Below are positions 46,950 to 59,800 of a stretch of DNA of 64,000 nucleotides, piece by piece (the stretch's first letter is position 1; the number at the start of each line of letters is the position of its first letter). A program made the translations under genes and the position numbers. The notes below the pieces were generated by a model. The model made no database searches. It saw nothing but the letters and a program-made list of their open reading frames with translations, and was not told where the DNA came from. Source of the stretch: Adiantum capillus-veneris (Eukaryota > Streptophyta > Polypodiopsida > Polypodiales > Pteridaceae); assembly GCA_014529385.2 (NCBI GenBank), contig CM043945.1, positions 91,876,112 to 91,940,111 of the forward strand. The letters run 5' to 3'.

Positions 46950-47850
46950 ACGTACATGCTAACAAAAGGATAAAGTGTGTCTTTCATAAAATTAGCATCA
47001 TGACTAGTCATGATATGCTTGGTTTGTGGATGTACAACCTACAACTTTTTCTTTTTGAATTGTAAGCATCAAAAAAAAAATCACAATGTTTAATCTAATT
47101 TCATGTTGCTACCCAGGCACTAGACTATAGACCAAGCAACCAAAATTGTGAAAGTGACCAAGAAATGGCTTCTTACTATGCCAAGCTTCATACAAAGTAT
47201 TAGATTGAAATGATTTAGTGGGGAACTTGCTTAATGTCAACTCAATATGCATGATAGTCTCAAGCCAAAATGCATGCGGCAAAGCATGGCTTTTGAACTT
47301 ATATTGTGCCATTTTTAAAAGTGACATATTTTGCCTTTCACAAACATCATTGTTAGGGGTGTATGTTGTTGTGCATTGGTATTTTATCCCATAACTCACC
47401 GGATATATATTAAAATCTTTGTCTAAACTCCCCCAAATAAAATCAAGAGTTTCATTAGTACAGCTAGATATATTTCGAGGCATAAGCAGAAAAACACTTC
47501 AAACTTTTTGCTGAGGGGATTTACCAATGTATTCCTAGAGTATAATTTTAAAAATCAATAAAAGTCCTATCCAATTGATTTTTAAAATTATACAACGACA
47601 ATCATCACTTTGAAAATGCTACAATTTTCAAGTAGCTCGCATCCAACCATCCTTAGAAAACTTAGAACACTATATTTTACCCAAAATAGATCCTTCGCAT
47701 ACATGTTCTAATGGATTTTCAAGAGATAGCAATGAAGAAACAATCTCAAATTTTTGCAAAATTTGCAAACTAACAAAATTTAGGTGACCAAAAATTTCAC
47801 GCCAAATTTTTGCATCTAAAATAGCAAACTACAAATGCTAAATCCTCCAC
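46950..47850 (-). pseudogene. Ty1/copia integrase fragment
   Basis: On the minus strand, a pre-integrase region (WREIFGHLNFVSLQILQKF, CEGSILGK) near 47800-47680 is followed, after stops, by the 3' half of a copia integrase (47483-47109). That half reads YGIKYQCTTTYTPNNDVCER, with Cys before the catalytic Glu of the GVAER-like motif, then MAQYKFKSHALPHAFWLETI and FGCLVYSLVPG. The upstream core Asp residues are lost to deletion. It is a different copia family from the one at 1-3476. Confidence 0.8.
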
Positions 47851-48040
47851 ATGTTTCTTGTAATTAAAAAATACACAAGCATTTAGCATTGTGCAGTTGT
47901 TGATGCACATATCCTCTAAATTATCAATCTAGCTAGCTTGATGGCCACCATACTTACATATAGGATCCATGATACACACTTAGTGAAACTAATTCTCAAT
48001 CAATTCTGCTTAGCCATTAGATCTTCAAGAGTGTATCTAT

Positions 48041-48391
48041 TGTTGGGATTGTCCTAGCCATGGAGTGCTATGGGAACACCCTCTCTCTCCATGACATGAT
48101 GGCCATATACTTCCATACATACATGCATACACCCATGACCCATGAAGACTCCAAAATCAAGTCCACAAAGATTGAATTAAAGAAGGTCCATGGTATCTAT
48201 CCTTTAATAGCCTAGCTTTGGGCTATAAAAGCACTTTGTACATTGTTCATTTTTCATTGAGCATCTAATGCACCACCATTTTCACTTTCATTTATATTGA
48301 GCTCATTTTTCATTCCCATTGTAATCAAATCCATTATGCTAATTACCTATGAATGCAACTAGCACTTATAATCTTTGATACTAACCTTACA
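48041..48391 (+). repeat. copia-type LTR (351 bp) with primer-binding site
   Basis: Begins TGTTGGGATTG and ends ACCTTACA. It contains TATA box CTATAAAAGC (near 48220). It is followed by TGTGGTATTAAAACC, a degraded initiator-Met primer-binding site (TGGTATCAGAGC). It is a 5' LTR by orientation. No partner is in the window. Confidence 0.68.
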
Positions 48392-50712
48392 TGTGGTATT
48401 AAAACCAATGGTTGCCAGCTTAGACCCATTAATTGTTTTACTATATCATCTTTGAGCATCTTGATTGATTGCATTTAAACACTTGCATTAAGCAATTAGT
48501 TTACAGGTTATGCATTTCTAGTACTTGGACATGTACATTTTTCTCGCCACTATCCTTCATTAACATGTGCATTTGGAAGCATTATTTTTCTTTAGGATTT
48601 TATTTTTTCTCATTTCCCTATGCTAGAGCTTCAAACCAAGCACACAAACAAGTCTTTAATGAGTTTTGATTAGCATCGTCAATTATTTGGTTAGGTGTAT
48701 GAGAGGATTTTGAACTTTTATTGGGTAAAACATCAAGATGGTCAATCAACATGTTGGTATTTGCAATATGATACGTTTCTGTAATATCAACGCCCTCAAG
48801 CTGTTATTTGAAGCTCATTCTTTGTTGCTACTCACCCAAGGCTCAGATTTGTTGCAATTGGCTTCATCTTGCCATAACCCATGCTGATGCTCTTTAACTT
48901 CTACACAACTCACCTATTTGATGATTTTCAAAGCTCAAAATTCTAAGCTATACAATAATCCCCTCATCATCACCTATCTAACACGGCTCTAATTGCTGCC
49001 TTATTGACTTGTCATCTGACCTAAAGCCTTGTCATCACCACTAGGCAATCTTGCTTGCTCACATCTTCACACGAGAACCATGTCCCAAGATGGTGTGTCA
49101 CTTAACTTGATTTCATGAAAGAGTCAAATCCCTCATCATCTTTCATATCTACCTATGCTCATGTTGATCGAACTGCTCTATCCTAGCTCTATCGTCTCAC
49201 TAATGTGCTCGGAAACCCTTGGCCACTTAATACCCTCATCCACCTATATTATTGCAAGCGCTTCCACATTCAGTTAATTGCAACGAGATATTTGGCACAT
49301 GTAGCTCTCTTGTCATCAATTGAAGATGGAAAAATTCTATCGTGTTAATGTCAACTCAAGCTCCATAAGATCTGCAACACATTGGTGAGTATCTTTGTGC
49401 TCATAGCCACTACACTCAGATCAACTCCTATGCTCTCAAGTTGTTCTCCTTCATCTTCTGTGCTCACTTTCTTGCAACCCACTAAGCCACGTACCTCATA
49501 AGTAATTAGGTTGCACTTGCGATCATGTCGTTCCACCTCCAAGGAAAGTTGCAAAGGAAGGTATCATCTACTCCAATCATAACTCAAGCGGTGGCCCATC
49601 GACTCCGGAAGAAGTTAAATCCATCCAACCTCAAACACAAGAGGTAATCGAACAAGTCGCTAATCCAGTAATCCAAATTTATAATTTTGCATCGTTATGC
49701 ATGCCAACCTAATAAGTCAAGTTTAAGAATTTTCTTAAAACGTCCAAGGAACATGATTTATCACAAAAAACAAGCATATAATTTTGTAGAATAGTTCAAG
49801 AATTGTTTGATAAATTTTCACTATTTGATAAATTATTATTGCTTGATAAATTGTTATTGTTTGATAAGTTGTTATTATTGGATATAAAGAGTTGGTTGAT
49901 CATGTTTGAGGAATCATTTAAGAAGAAGAATTGTTGAAAGAACATCTTTTGTTCCTTGTGGATAGCGAGATACCACGAGGTTGGTAAGATGATCCAACGG
50001 TTAGCAAAGATTAAGCTAAGATTATTGGCTCTCTTTTTATCCCTCGTGATTAGCGAGATGCCCGGTGGTTAGAAAGATGCCTCGTGGTTCAGGAGATGGA
50101 AATGTTGTAATTAGGCAGAGAAAGTTCGGAAGAAGCGGCAACTCATAAGAAATTGGAAATTTTATTTTTTTACTAAAATATAGGACTATCTTCATTAGTC
50201 CTTGTTGAATTGTTTTGGTGATGTTTGAAGGGCTATATGAACGAACCTGTGTTTGGAACTAATAAAGGAACCCTGTTTGTATATGTAAAACAATATGGTA
50301 GTAATTAAAGAACAACAGGAACGGATGAGAGTGGTGTGGAAAGTGGAAGACTAATATCCTAATGGATCTATGTCTATAGACGGGTGGATCTAATTAGTCA
50401 GGTAATTTTCACAAGATTACTAGCTAGTCTAAACTAAGTCTCATATCATATTGAGGGTTTATGGATGGTGGATGTGCCTCTTAAACATGGGAAAAAGGCA
50501 TTTTTTATCAATTCGATTTCATCTTTAAGTTATAGGAAGTAGATCCATTAGAATCTTTGATTTATCAACCTGGCTTGTAGTGTATGACCCTTTTCAACCA
50601 TGAAAGCGATGGATGGAGGTCTTCTTCTCTTCTGTTGCTCATATCATTGCTTCATGGAATCCGAGTAGAGTGTCGTCAATGGAACTTGAGAATAGATGAA
50701 GTCTAGCTATAG
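48392..50712 (+). other. unclassified sequence after the copia LTR
   Basis: I see no domain on either strand. 49790-49890 has a few imperfect 20-bp repeats of TTGATAAATT-ATTATTG. It may be the decayed interior of the element headed by the LTR at 48041. Confidence 0.4.
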
Positions 50713-51985
50713 TGTCATAATAATCAATATCTAATTCTCCTAAATGATTTTCTCATGTTAAACTGATCATTTAATATGGGGAAGTGCCAGGGGAGAAAAA
50801 ACTAGAATATTGGTTAAGCTAGCAGACCGGCCCGACAGTAGGGATCCGAAGGAGGGAAAATAGGGATCCAAAGGGGGGTCCATCTACAAAAGAGCTATGT
50901 GCAACAATGGGATCAAAAGACCCTAAGGTTTATTCCATTAAGACTTCCAAAATGCTAAGGTTCCAAAATTCAAAGGTTGTGTCCAAAGGTCAAACATTAG
51001 GGGAATTGGATGCTTTGAGTTTGTCCCAAAAAGTCTTCGTCAAGCCCTACATAGGAGGGGGCGAGCCCAAGAATTAGGGTATGAGAGAGAAACACACACA
51101 CTCACAGGCTTCATTTGTACGAAAGGGGAAAGAGGGACATATGTCGACTCCCTAGGCCAGATGCCCACAAGGTGTACTCAAATCCTATAGGATGGCCGTG
51201 GAGGTGGACCAATGAGAATTAGGCTAGAGTAAATCTAGTTTAATTAATTTCAAAACACTTAATAAAAGAACCAATAAGAATTAAGCTCTCTAGAAGACTA
51301 TTGGACAATCTCCCAAGGGGACCAATGAGCATTCAATAGCCCAATGGCTTGCCTGATTCCTATTGGCCAGGAGGCAAAGTGGTCCAATGAGAGTTTAGTT
51401 GCATTTGTTAATTACCTAAAGCTATCACAAAAGGGGAAGGGGGGACACATGTCATAAGGCTATCACTTATGCTGCTTAATTTCCATTGGCTGAGGCTTGG
51501 GAGGTCCAATAGGGTTGTAGCATGAGTAATTAGCAAGGGGGGTTGACCAAGAGAGAAAGGGGGATGATTTTTGCAAGGCATTATCACACACACACTCACA
51601 CAATCTCATGTGTGAAGCAAAGAAGACTCTCTCTCCTTCTCAAGCTTTAATGGAAAGCTTACCACCTAATCCAAGCTTGTGAGAAGGGATGCCTACACCA
51701 ACAACTCTTGGATTTGTGATGCAAATCCAACCAAGATCCAAGCTTCAATGCATACTAATCTCCTCTACCATGATAATTACTAAGCTAAGCTATGCTAATA
51801 TGTAGGAGATGTACATATTTCTTTTAATAATACTTCTTCTTCCTCTCAATCTACTCTCATACCCCGCTAGCTCTCACCATCTTCGAAGGTGTGTGAGGTC
51901 TTGGGTCTGAGACCGTGAGGGAATTGATGTTGTGTTTTATAAGTGTTTTGCTTAGTGCATGAAGTTTCCATCTTCATTGCACTAG
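50713..51985 (+). repeat. LTR related to 36361-37940, truncated by Element M
   Basis: Starts TGTCATAATAATC and shares ordered blocks with the LTR at 36361: AAATGATTTTCTCAT, GATGCAAATCCAACCAAGA, CTTCGAAGGTGTGTGAGG, the CACACACA run and the GCATGAAG-TT block. It stops at 51985, where Element M begins. 51200-51520 contains five CCAAT-containing words (CCAATGAG or CCAATAAG types) about 50-120 bp apart. It may be the 3' LTR of the element at 36361 or a separate insertion. Confidence 0.72.
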
Positions 51986-52871
51986 TGTTTGCGGGTCGCC
52001 GCGATGGACGTCCATAGCATATCTCTCAAGCATCAACATAAAATTATCGATACAGGGGAAGCGACTCGGATGAGGCGTGGAAACTCACTAGGGTGTCAAT
52101 CCTAATGAAGTGAACTCGAAGAGATAAAACTACTAACTCTACAAGAAAATCAATCGCACTAAAGCCAAGTAATCTGCCTATGTCCTTCTACACAGCTCTA
52201 CAGTCATCACGTCCGTTCACCATGCAAATCATATCGGAATCGCACAAAACTTGAAGGGAAGCTACAGGGGACTATCAGGAACATATCCTATCACTGTCAT
52301 AGCATTCTGGAGAGGTACAACGATCACGATCGTTCGTCCCAAAGTACGCAAAAACAGTAAACGGATGATCCTAAAGGGTCGTTTTTAGGTCCCTAAAGCC
52401 TCTCCTAGGGTCAAAACAACATAAAATATGCATATAAACACTCAAAACATCGATTTAAGGCCTAGATGGATGCGTCTGAAACCTTCACCGAGTCTTGAAT
52501 GCTTACACTTGAATGGAAGATCAGAGTAAGAGGAACACAATGCAAGAAACAAAACTGAATTTGGATTACCGTAGCCGCAATGGCGAAGATTGCAAGTTTG
52601 AACAAGAAGGAGCTCTCTTTCGTACGCTGTCTTCTCCGTTTTTCCTCCAAAAAGATTATCCAAAACTTATAGAAAATGACCTTTATAGATTAGGTCTTTG
52701 CAAAAATGGCTTGTCCGGCCATAAACTCCTTATCTTAAAATTGGCTCTCTACTATACAATTGCTCCCAAAAGAATAATCATACATCCTTGACAATTTCCC
52801 GTCTTAGAGATGCTTCTTTACAAAATAATTTTACAATGGCCACGGCCGCCTGTTGCTTCTTCCACCAAACA
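51986..52871 (-). repeat. 3' LTR of Element M
   Basis: On the minus strand it begins TGTTTGGTGG right after the polypurine tract and is inferred to end CCCGCAAACA (886 bp), giving matching TGTTTG/CAAACA termini. The left boundary coincides with the break in the older LTR. The expected target duplication is ACTAG (51981-51985). It contains a TATA box on the minus strand (TATAAAG, about 52681-52687) and a near-palindrome AACGATCACGATCGTT near 52319. Confidence 0.75.
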
Positions 52872-52885
52872 CTCCCCCCTTCCTT
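52872..52885 (-). other. 3' polypurine tract of Element M
   Basis: Minus-strand AAGGAAGGGGGGAG abuts the LTR start TGTTTGG. Confidence 0.88.
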
Positions 52886-52909
52886 ATCCTTGCACGCCCT
52901 CGTGCATGT

Positions 52910-53690
52910 TCAGTGCTTTGGCCATTGATGTGGCTCTAATGAAGCGAGTGTCGCTGAAAAGCTTCTTGTTCGGAGTACGGCTTTGAGGGCTCCTTGGTGT
53001 TGTCTGAATGGATTTTCTGATAATGTGTGTTGGTATGCCACGTACCTTGCCTTGAGGTCCTTCGCCATGGGATGGAAACTCCTTGAATCCATTTCGATGA
53101 ATCCTGTGACGAAGGCCTCTTCAAATGTTTGCAAGTAATGTGATGGCAGGTACATTAGCCTGGAGTACATGGCCATCAAGATATGCCATGGCGGTGAATC
53201 TTGTAGATTCCAGCAGATGCCTCTGTGTCCTTCCTAGAACAGATTCCACAAATGATCATCGCCTTCAGGGTCTTTAAACACCTAGATGCAGGTGACGATC
53301 ATCCGGGCTATCTTTACTAACATCTGGCAGGCCAAATCGGGGACATCCCGTAGCAAAGTCACTGTTGAGTTCAGTGTGCTGACCATGTACGCCACTGTAG
53401 GGGGATGTTGCGTTGTCAGAACCGGGTAATTTAGCTTGTGCTGCCTTGACCCCTTCCATGTTGTGAAATCTTTCTACGTGTGTCTTCGAGGGACAGGGCA
53501 GAATGTAGGATCTATTTGTATATGTTGAGGCGCGTTGTGGTAATTTGTTAGATCCTGTGGTCTCTTGTCCAACCACTTCTGCCTCCACTTGGGGTGGTCA
53601 TTGACAAGCACCTGAGCTTCTTCTACTTTGAGTGCAATGCCCTCGTAACCCCCTTCTTTGTTTCGTGGCAAGGCTAGCCGCATCTTTTCT
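52910..53690 (-). pseudogene. Element M third ORF, conserved C-terminal module
   Basis: One minus-strand frame with stops near 53474 and 53270 and another near 53230. Motifs in order: HPKWRQKWLDKRPQDL, IDPTFCPVP, LNYPVL, VAYMVSTLNS, PDLACQMLVKIAR, SRLMYLPSHYLQTFEEAF, TGFIEMDS. Each has a counterpart in the same order at 29898-30400 in Element P, for example RRLMFLPSYHLQTFEEAF. I do not recognise the family. Conservation between two diverged families indicates a real protein under past selection. Confidence 0.78.
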
Positions 53691-55500
53691 TTCCATAAAT
53701 TTGCTTCATGGCACAGCGAGGAAACGGGAGGTATTCGTGGCCAAACCCTTCCACTTGCTCTTCTGGTTGTAAATACGCCAGGGCTGCTGACTCTAGTATC
53801 TTCTTTTCATAGAGCATATATTCCTTGGCTGGCCCCTCTGGCATGTCCTGAATGCTTTCACTGAGTTCATGTCGTATGTCCAGATCGGGTCCTTCAAATT
53901 GCTGCTCCTGCTGCCCTTGTTGTGAGGTTCCAGGCAAATCTGTCGCATGGTGTCTAGGCAGCAGTTGTGGTTGAGTCTGTGCTTTGTCTGCTTTGATCTG
54001 CTGTTTGACAAGCAGATCTTTTTTTCCTTAAGAAATGTGTCACCAATTTGTCTCTGAATCTGGAGTTCAGCGCTTGCTTGAGCAAGTTGCTTCTCCACTT
54101 CTTTTAATTTTAACTCGTTTGCCGCTGTTTGGGCCACCATTCTTGATACGAGCAGCTGTCTTTGGAGCCTTTCTTGCTCGAGCTCTGCTTTTAGCGCTGT
54201 TATAGTATTTGCTACTGTGGCATTGTCAGATGTGGAGATCAATGCTCCAGCAGGTTCCTGATTAGCCATCAAAGCCGTCAGAGTGTCCTTGACTGTGTTG
54301 TAGGAGTTGCTAAGCCTTTGAAATCTTGCACTTTCGTAGGCAAGCTGCTCTGTCGCTTTCTGGACTCTGTCCATTAGTTCTTGGCATTCTTTCTCTTTGG
54401 CAGTCAGGTTTGTCCTAACGTCCGCCAAATCTTTGATCAGAGACTGAGCCTGCTGCCACTCAAGGTCTCTTTCCTCCGTTGTGCGTTCTAGTCGCGTTCT
54501 TAGGCTGTTAAACTCTTCTTGCCCTGATTCTTGCTTTTGTCAGGCTTCCTGTACCTGCCTTTCTTGTTCAGTCAGCACCACATATTGACACTGGAATTGC
54601 CGTTCTAACTCTCGTAGTGTTTTCTTATAATCAAATCCAACCACTGCTTGACATGCTTCTTGGTATCCAATTGATTCTGTAGGTGGTAAAGCTTCCTTTT
54701 GCGAGGTTGAAGAGGGAGGAGTTGACTGTTTTTTGTCCGATGGAGAAGGGGGAGGAGGTGGAGATTTGGGTGATGGCGGAGGTGATTTTCTAGGCGATGG
54801 AGGAGATGATTTAGGCGAGGGAGGAGGTGGACTCAATTTTTCTCGCACATGCCTCCTTTTGGAATTTTCCTCTCCTTGTTGCGACACAGATGCTTCCGCT
54901 TTCCTTTTCTTTAGGATCCTGATTATTCTTTGGTGGGTGTGATCCGCCGCACGTCGCGCATCCAGGTTCCTATCTCTCTGGATCTGCTTAAGCTGCTCAG
55001 CCTGATTCTGCTCTTCAGCCACGTCTTTTTCCTTCGTTTGTTTCGTGGACTGTGAGGATATGTCCACTTCAGCAGCCTTTTGTTCCGCTTCCAGTATTTG
55101 CTTCTCAGCCCGTAGGCGAGTTGCATTTTCTATCCTTTCTTGTCTTTCCCTTTCTAATGTTCGTTTTTGTGCCTGTTGGGTTTCCACTGCTCGAGCTTGT
55201 CTGTCAGCCCGCAATTTGGTGCGTCTTTCTTTGACCCTTTTCTGGGCTTCCGCATACGCTTTTTGCAAGTCCGACTACAGTATTGTACTTCTCTCTCCTC
55301 TTTTTCTCTCAAGCGGCTTTGTAGAATCTTCCTCCTCACTTTCCTCAAACTCTGAAGGCACTTTATCTTTAGACTCCTGAGACTTCCCTTCGTCATCTGT
55401 CTCCGTTTTCTCTTCATCACTAGAACTTTTATCGGTGGCCTTCGCTGAGCGCGATGATGTAGCGCCAGGTGTTGTCCTTACAGAGTGTGCAACCAGCTTA
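53691..55500 (-). pseudogene. Element M third ORF, proline-rich and coiled-coil middle
   Basis: From the 5' side: an acidic Ser/Glu region (SSSDEEKTETDDEGKS, EESEEEDS); a frameshift near 55270; Arg/Glu/Gln-rich helix (EAQKRVKERRTKLRADRQAR, LEREQRIENATRLRAEKQ-like); a basic stretch; a proline block (SPPPPSPKSSPPSPRKSPPP); and then long coiled coil (DVRTNLTAKEKECQELMDRV; ITALKAELEQERLQRQLLV). A single TGA (54538-54540) divides the helix. A shift at a poly-A run near 54030 and another near 53690 lead to the C-terminal module. The ITALKAELEQERLQRQ segment resembles VAALKRELELERKQR in Element P. Confidence 0.72.
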
Positions 55501-55505
55501 GCTTT

Positions 55506-56354
55506 CTAGATCAAGGCCGTTTGTGAGCTGGCAGCTGGAAAATCCTCGATCATTCCTAAAGCCTGGTATGTTATTTTGGTTAGCATCAGCCCTGCACTCA
55601 TGTAGGTTTTGTTTTTTGCCGAGCTTTTCAAATTTTCTTCAATCAGATTATCCAGAATATAAGATCCGTAGTCGCAGCGAATGGATCTACCATCTGTTGT
55701 CGCTAGAGCAATGACTATGGCAATGTGCAGGATTGGCTCTGTGTAGCGAGGAGGCTTTTGAACTCTGAAATGTTGAGATATCAATCTCATCGGCAACTCC
55801 AGCTCTCCGTAGATCATGTCAGTGTATTTGTATTTTTTCCCCTTCGCTTTGACGAATGCCTTCTCATTGTCTAGTGACTTTGTCTTTGCTAACAAATCGT
55901 GTTTCCCTGGGAGGAAATGCAAGGCTTCATTGATGATCTCCTTTGTGATCTTTACTTTAACCTTTGACCCATCTTTGTCTGTGAGCATTGCCTGCCCATC
56001 ATATTGTATTGAGCTCATGAGTTCATGGGCCCTCATGTAATCCGTTCCCCACGGCTGTAATCTGAAGAATTGTTCCAAGTGTATCGCCCGCACAGCCTCT
56101 ATTACTTCCGGCCTTTGGTGGAGAGTCCATATCTCCCGTGGCATGATCGTTGTCTTCACCAAGTCGCCATCAGCATCCTTAAAATTTTGAGATGAAGATG
56201 TGGGCAAGGATTTGAGCCAGTATTTCATCCAAGATGTGAGCCTTCTCATTTGTGGCAAGCTCCTCCACTTCATATGGTGCTGCTGTCCACTGCCTGTCTT
56301 TCTTTGGGCGAGGCATTCTGTGTCAGGAGAATCACAAGCTGTCAGGAATTTCAT
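55506..56354 (-). pseudogene. Element M third ORF, N-terminal globular domain
   Basis: A 282-codon open frame containing EAVRAIHLEQFFRLQPWGTD, DGSKVKVKITKEIINEALHF, MIYGELELPMRLISQHF and EPILHIAIVIALATTDGRSI. It looks like the globular domain seen in plant transposon-associated proteins of unknown function. I cannot name it with confidence. A similar-looking domain is at 10830-11546. Element P has no visible equivalent upstream of 28447, so it was lost there or gained here. Confidence 0.65.
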
Positions 56355-56515
56355 TTTGCAATCAATTGCATTTAGACTTTTAGTAAAAAACAGTTCAAAA
56401 GTTAAAACTGATCATAATTTGAACAAATTTCCTCCATTATTGTCCATATTTCACCAGTGGGACTAGGAATGCTAGAGCTATGACTGATAAAAATTTGAGC
56501 TAGTTCTGGATCTGA

Positions 56516-56798
56516 GGTACACCGATCGCGATCGTAGTGAGGCGGTCCGGGGCGGGCAACAAGAAGAGTGGCCTCTAGACACCCTTCAAGGCTCCCGTGC
56601 TGCTCAATGGGGCTGGGGCACAACACAACACAAACCAAAACAACAAACCCACCGCCAAATCCCAACTACACAAGGGGCACCACCTAGTTTAAGAGCGAAC
56701 TAGGACGCAAAAGAGGAGAATCGTTAGAGCAACCCACAAACAAGCAAGGAATTACACTAACCCTAACACCAATGGAATACTCTCACACACTAAAACAA

Positions 56799-56830
<32 letters not shown>

Positions 56831-59800
56831 TAGAGAGAGAGAGAGATAGTGCTCGGTCTGCTTTGAAACGTATCGGCGATGATCAAGCAAACACAACTAT
56901 ATATTTAAGAAAGAGAGAGAAAGGGGGAGGGGGTGCTTGTTGCATTAATACCTTCTTACAAATCTGTCATGACAAATCAAAGTGAGATTAGTACTTGTTC
57001 AACATAGCTTGCGTAAATTTCACCACAATACATCACTAGAAAAGCCACCGCAATCACTGTCTTAAGGCCAGGGGAGTCCTCTCCACCCTGTCGCCCTCTT
57101 ACAGTATGTGGGATTTATGGCTAGATTGATGACAACACCAGAGACAAGCTATCAAGAACTTAAAAAAAAACTAAGACACTTACACATCATTGTTGTCCAT
57201 TACTTCACGTTGGAAGGGAGACAAAGTATCCAAGCTTAGTCCAAATCCACCCTCCTTGATTCAGCGAATGTTGGGCTTACACTAGTAGGAGAAATGATAG
57301 ATTTCCTACTCTCAATTGAATGATCACTCTCTCTCTTACAATGTCATAGATTTCCCTTGCTAATCCCCTATTACAACACATGCACATGCATAAGACAATG
57401 AGCTTCCACTCAAGAGCTCCTTCTAGAGAGGTTGAGCTTGGCTTCTCAAGCTATAGCATAGTGCTCTTGCTTATGGCTTCCCCCCCTTTTATGCTAGCTA
57501 CACCCTCCTTTTATAGCAATTTTGAAGGCTAGGGTTACTCCTCTAACCATGGTTGGGTTAGATTTTCAGCAATTTATCTAATTTCTTTTGCTTGGAATTA
57601 TCAAGAAGTTGGTGGGGAAAGAGAGAGGAGAGAAATGGAGGTGATAGGACTTTTCATAGTGGGTTAGTGTTAGTAGAGTTAGTATTAATTTACAAATGGA
57701 ATTGAATATTTACAATGGGAGTATCCATGTAGGATACAAATAAGGAAGAAAAACTCTTAAGAGGTAAGAAAAGGTGGATTTCTTACAAGGTTGATGCTCC
57801 AAGTGTCTTGAGTAGGGCCAATTTTGACGCTTGTTGACGGTCCACTAGCTTTGACGGTACATTTTTTCTCCACTCTTGACCTTCCTTGAGAGACAAGGTA
57901 ATTGAAGCTGAGTAATCAACCACCATGATGCTGTCTTTTAAGAGAAGAGGCTGAATTTTGTGGTTTTTTGATAGATATGGGTAATTTGGAGGAGGAAAAA
58001 TGAGACTAGGTGGTCAATTTTGGAATGGAATTGTGTGTGGGAGGTATGAGTTCACCATGGTTTCTCTTATTCTTCAAGGTTGAGGAGAAGGTGAGTAGTG
58101 TGCAGAGAGGAGTGGTGAGAGAGATGGGGATGATGAGTGGAGAAGTGTGTGTGAAAGAGGAAAATGATAAAGTGGAAGAGAGAGTGTGGCTGCATAGCAT
58201 GGGAAAACTGGGGTCCACTAAAAAAATCATAGCTCACAGCTGGTAGCTCCAAAAATCATGAAAAAATTTGGGGTGATTATTCAGAGCGTAGGCTACATTT
58301 TCTCTTTTGACCACCGCTCCAAATTCGGAGTGGAGATAGGTGCCAAAATTCTCACCAAAAAGCCTGTTGTTTAGGCCTGCAAAAGTCTTTTAGTGGTCCC
58401 CTCCTTTGTTGAATTTGTACAATGCATCCAAGAGTGAGCCCCTCCTTTGTCATATTATAATACAAAGCATTCAAGTTGCCCTTGACCCATGCATGGAGGA
58501 GGATTATTGGTGAAATAAGAAATATATACATGGTGGGACTAGTGTGTGGACTATTCATGGACTTTAGCTCAATGAGCACATGGTGTTAGAATAATGAGTA
58601 AAAATAATAATAAAAATATGGAGGAGTTATGGATATGGAAAGATATTGGAATCATATGATATGGTCCCTCCTTGAATTATTTTGGGTGAAAGAGGAAAAT
58701 GTATGCAAGTAAATAATATAATAAAAGTAACCAATGAGTAGAAATCAATTTTTTGTTTTCACGAGGGTGAGGGTGAAAATGTGGGAGTGATTTGTATAAA
58801 GGAAAAATATGAGGTTAGAGTATGTACATATTGGCAAAAAAATAAAATTATGGTGTAAGAGGATGAAAGAAGGTGTACATAGGTTTAATAAAACACACAC
58901 CTATGTAGAAATATTTAAATAAAATACCAAAATAATTATAAAAAATCCCTATATTTAGGCCATATATACAATGAAATATTTACACACAAAGAGGCCATAA
59001 TATACTTTTATTTTTTTATTTTGTTTATTTTTTTTGGCTCACCTAGCCCAGTGACTAGCTAGCTGAGGGTTTTTAAGAAGATATGGGAAAAGTCCCGTGA
59101 CTCACGCACGCCTATGTACAGTGAAATGGTAGGGATAGCCACAGTGTTTGGGTGATTTTGGTAGGGTGAGGTAACTCACTGTGGCAATTACAAAGAGCCG
59201 AAAAAACGGCTATCAGTAGTACAGAGGCCAAATTTGGATTTGATCATATGAGTGGGTTGCTGATAGTTAGAGGGTCATTTTGGTCCATCCTGTGTGTTTT
59301 TTGGACCACTTTTGAGTTTACAGGTCCCATTTCTGGGTTACAAGGGAGTTTTGGACTAGACTCTGATTTTTTATGAGTTTTTGATGTCCAATTGGCTTGA
59401 AACTTGGATGGTGACTTGAACAAGATGTGTACAAGGGATCTGATAGGTTTTGGTCAAATTCTGGGTTTGAGGTACACCGATCGCGATCGTAGCACAGAGG
59501 CCAAATTTGGGGGAAACTGGATGGTCATGAACTCCTATGCTTGCCTAGCCCACTGATGATTTATTTTCAAGTTTGGACTTAAAATGAACAATTTAGAGCA
59601 ATTTTTCACTATTTGACCATATTTTACTAAGTCTAACAATATTTGGTTTCCCCAATGAATTTTGGTTGGATCTTGGAGTTAGTTGAAGTTATTTCTGGAG
59701 TTGCCATTGTTCCTATGATGTTCTGCTACTATTAGCCTACTCCATTGTCTGATTTTGACCTTATCAGGCACTTTAGACCCTGTCTTAGGAGGTTTCCCAG

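Noticed and set aside
53274-53588. 104-codon minus-strand ORF
   Set aside because: It is an alternative frame of the conserved third-ORF module. The frame with LNYPVL and PDLACQ is the real one.
58006-58252. Overlapping ORFs on both strands near 58.1 kb
   Set aside because: Low-complexity, no motif, and inside the nested LTR-like insertion.
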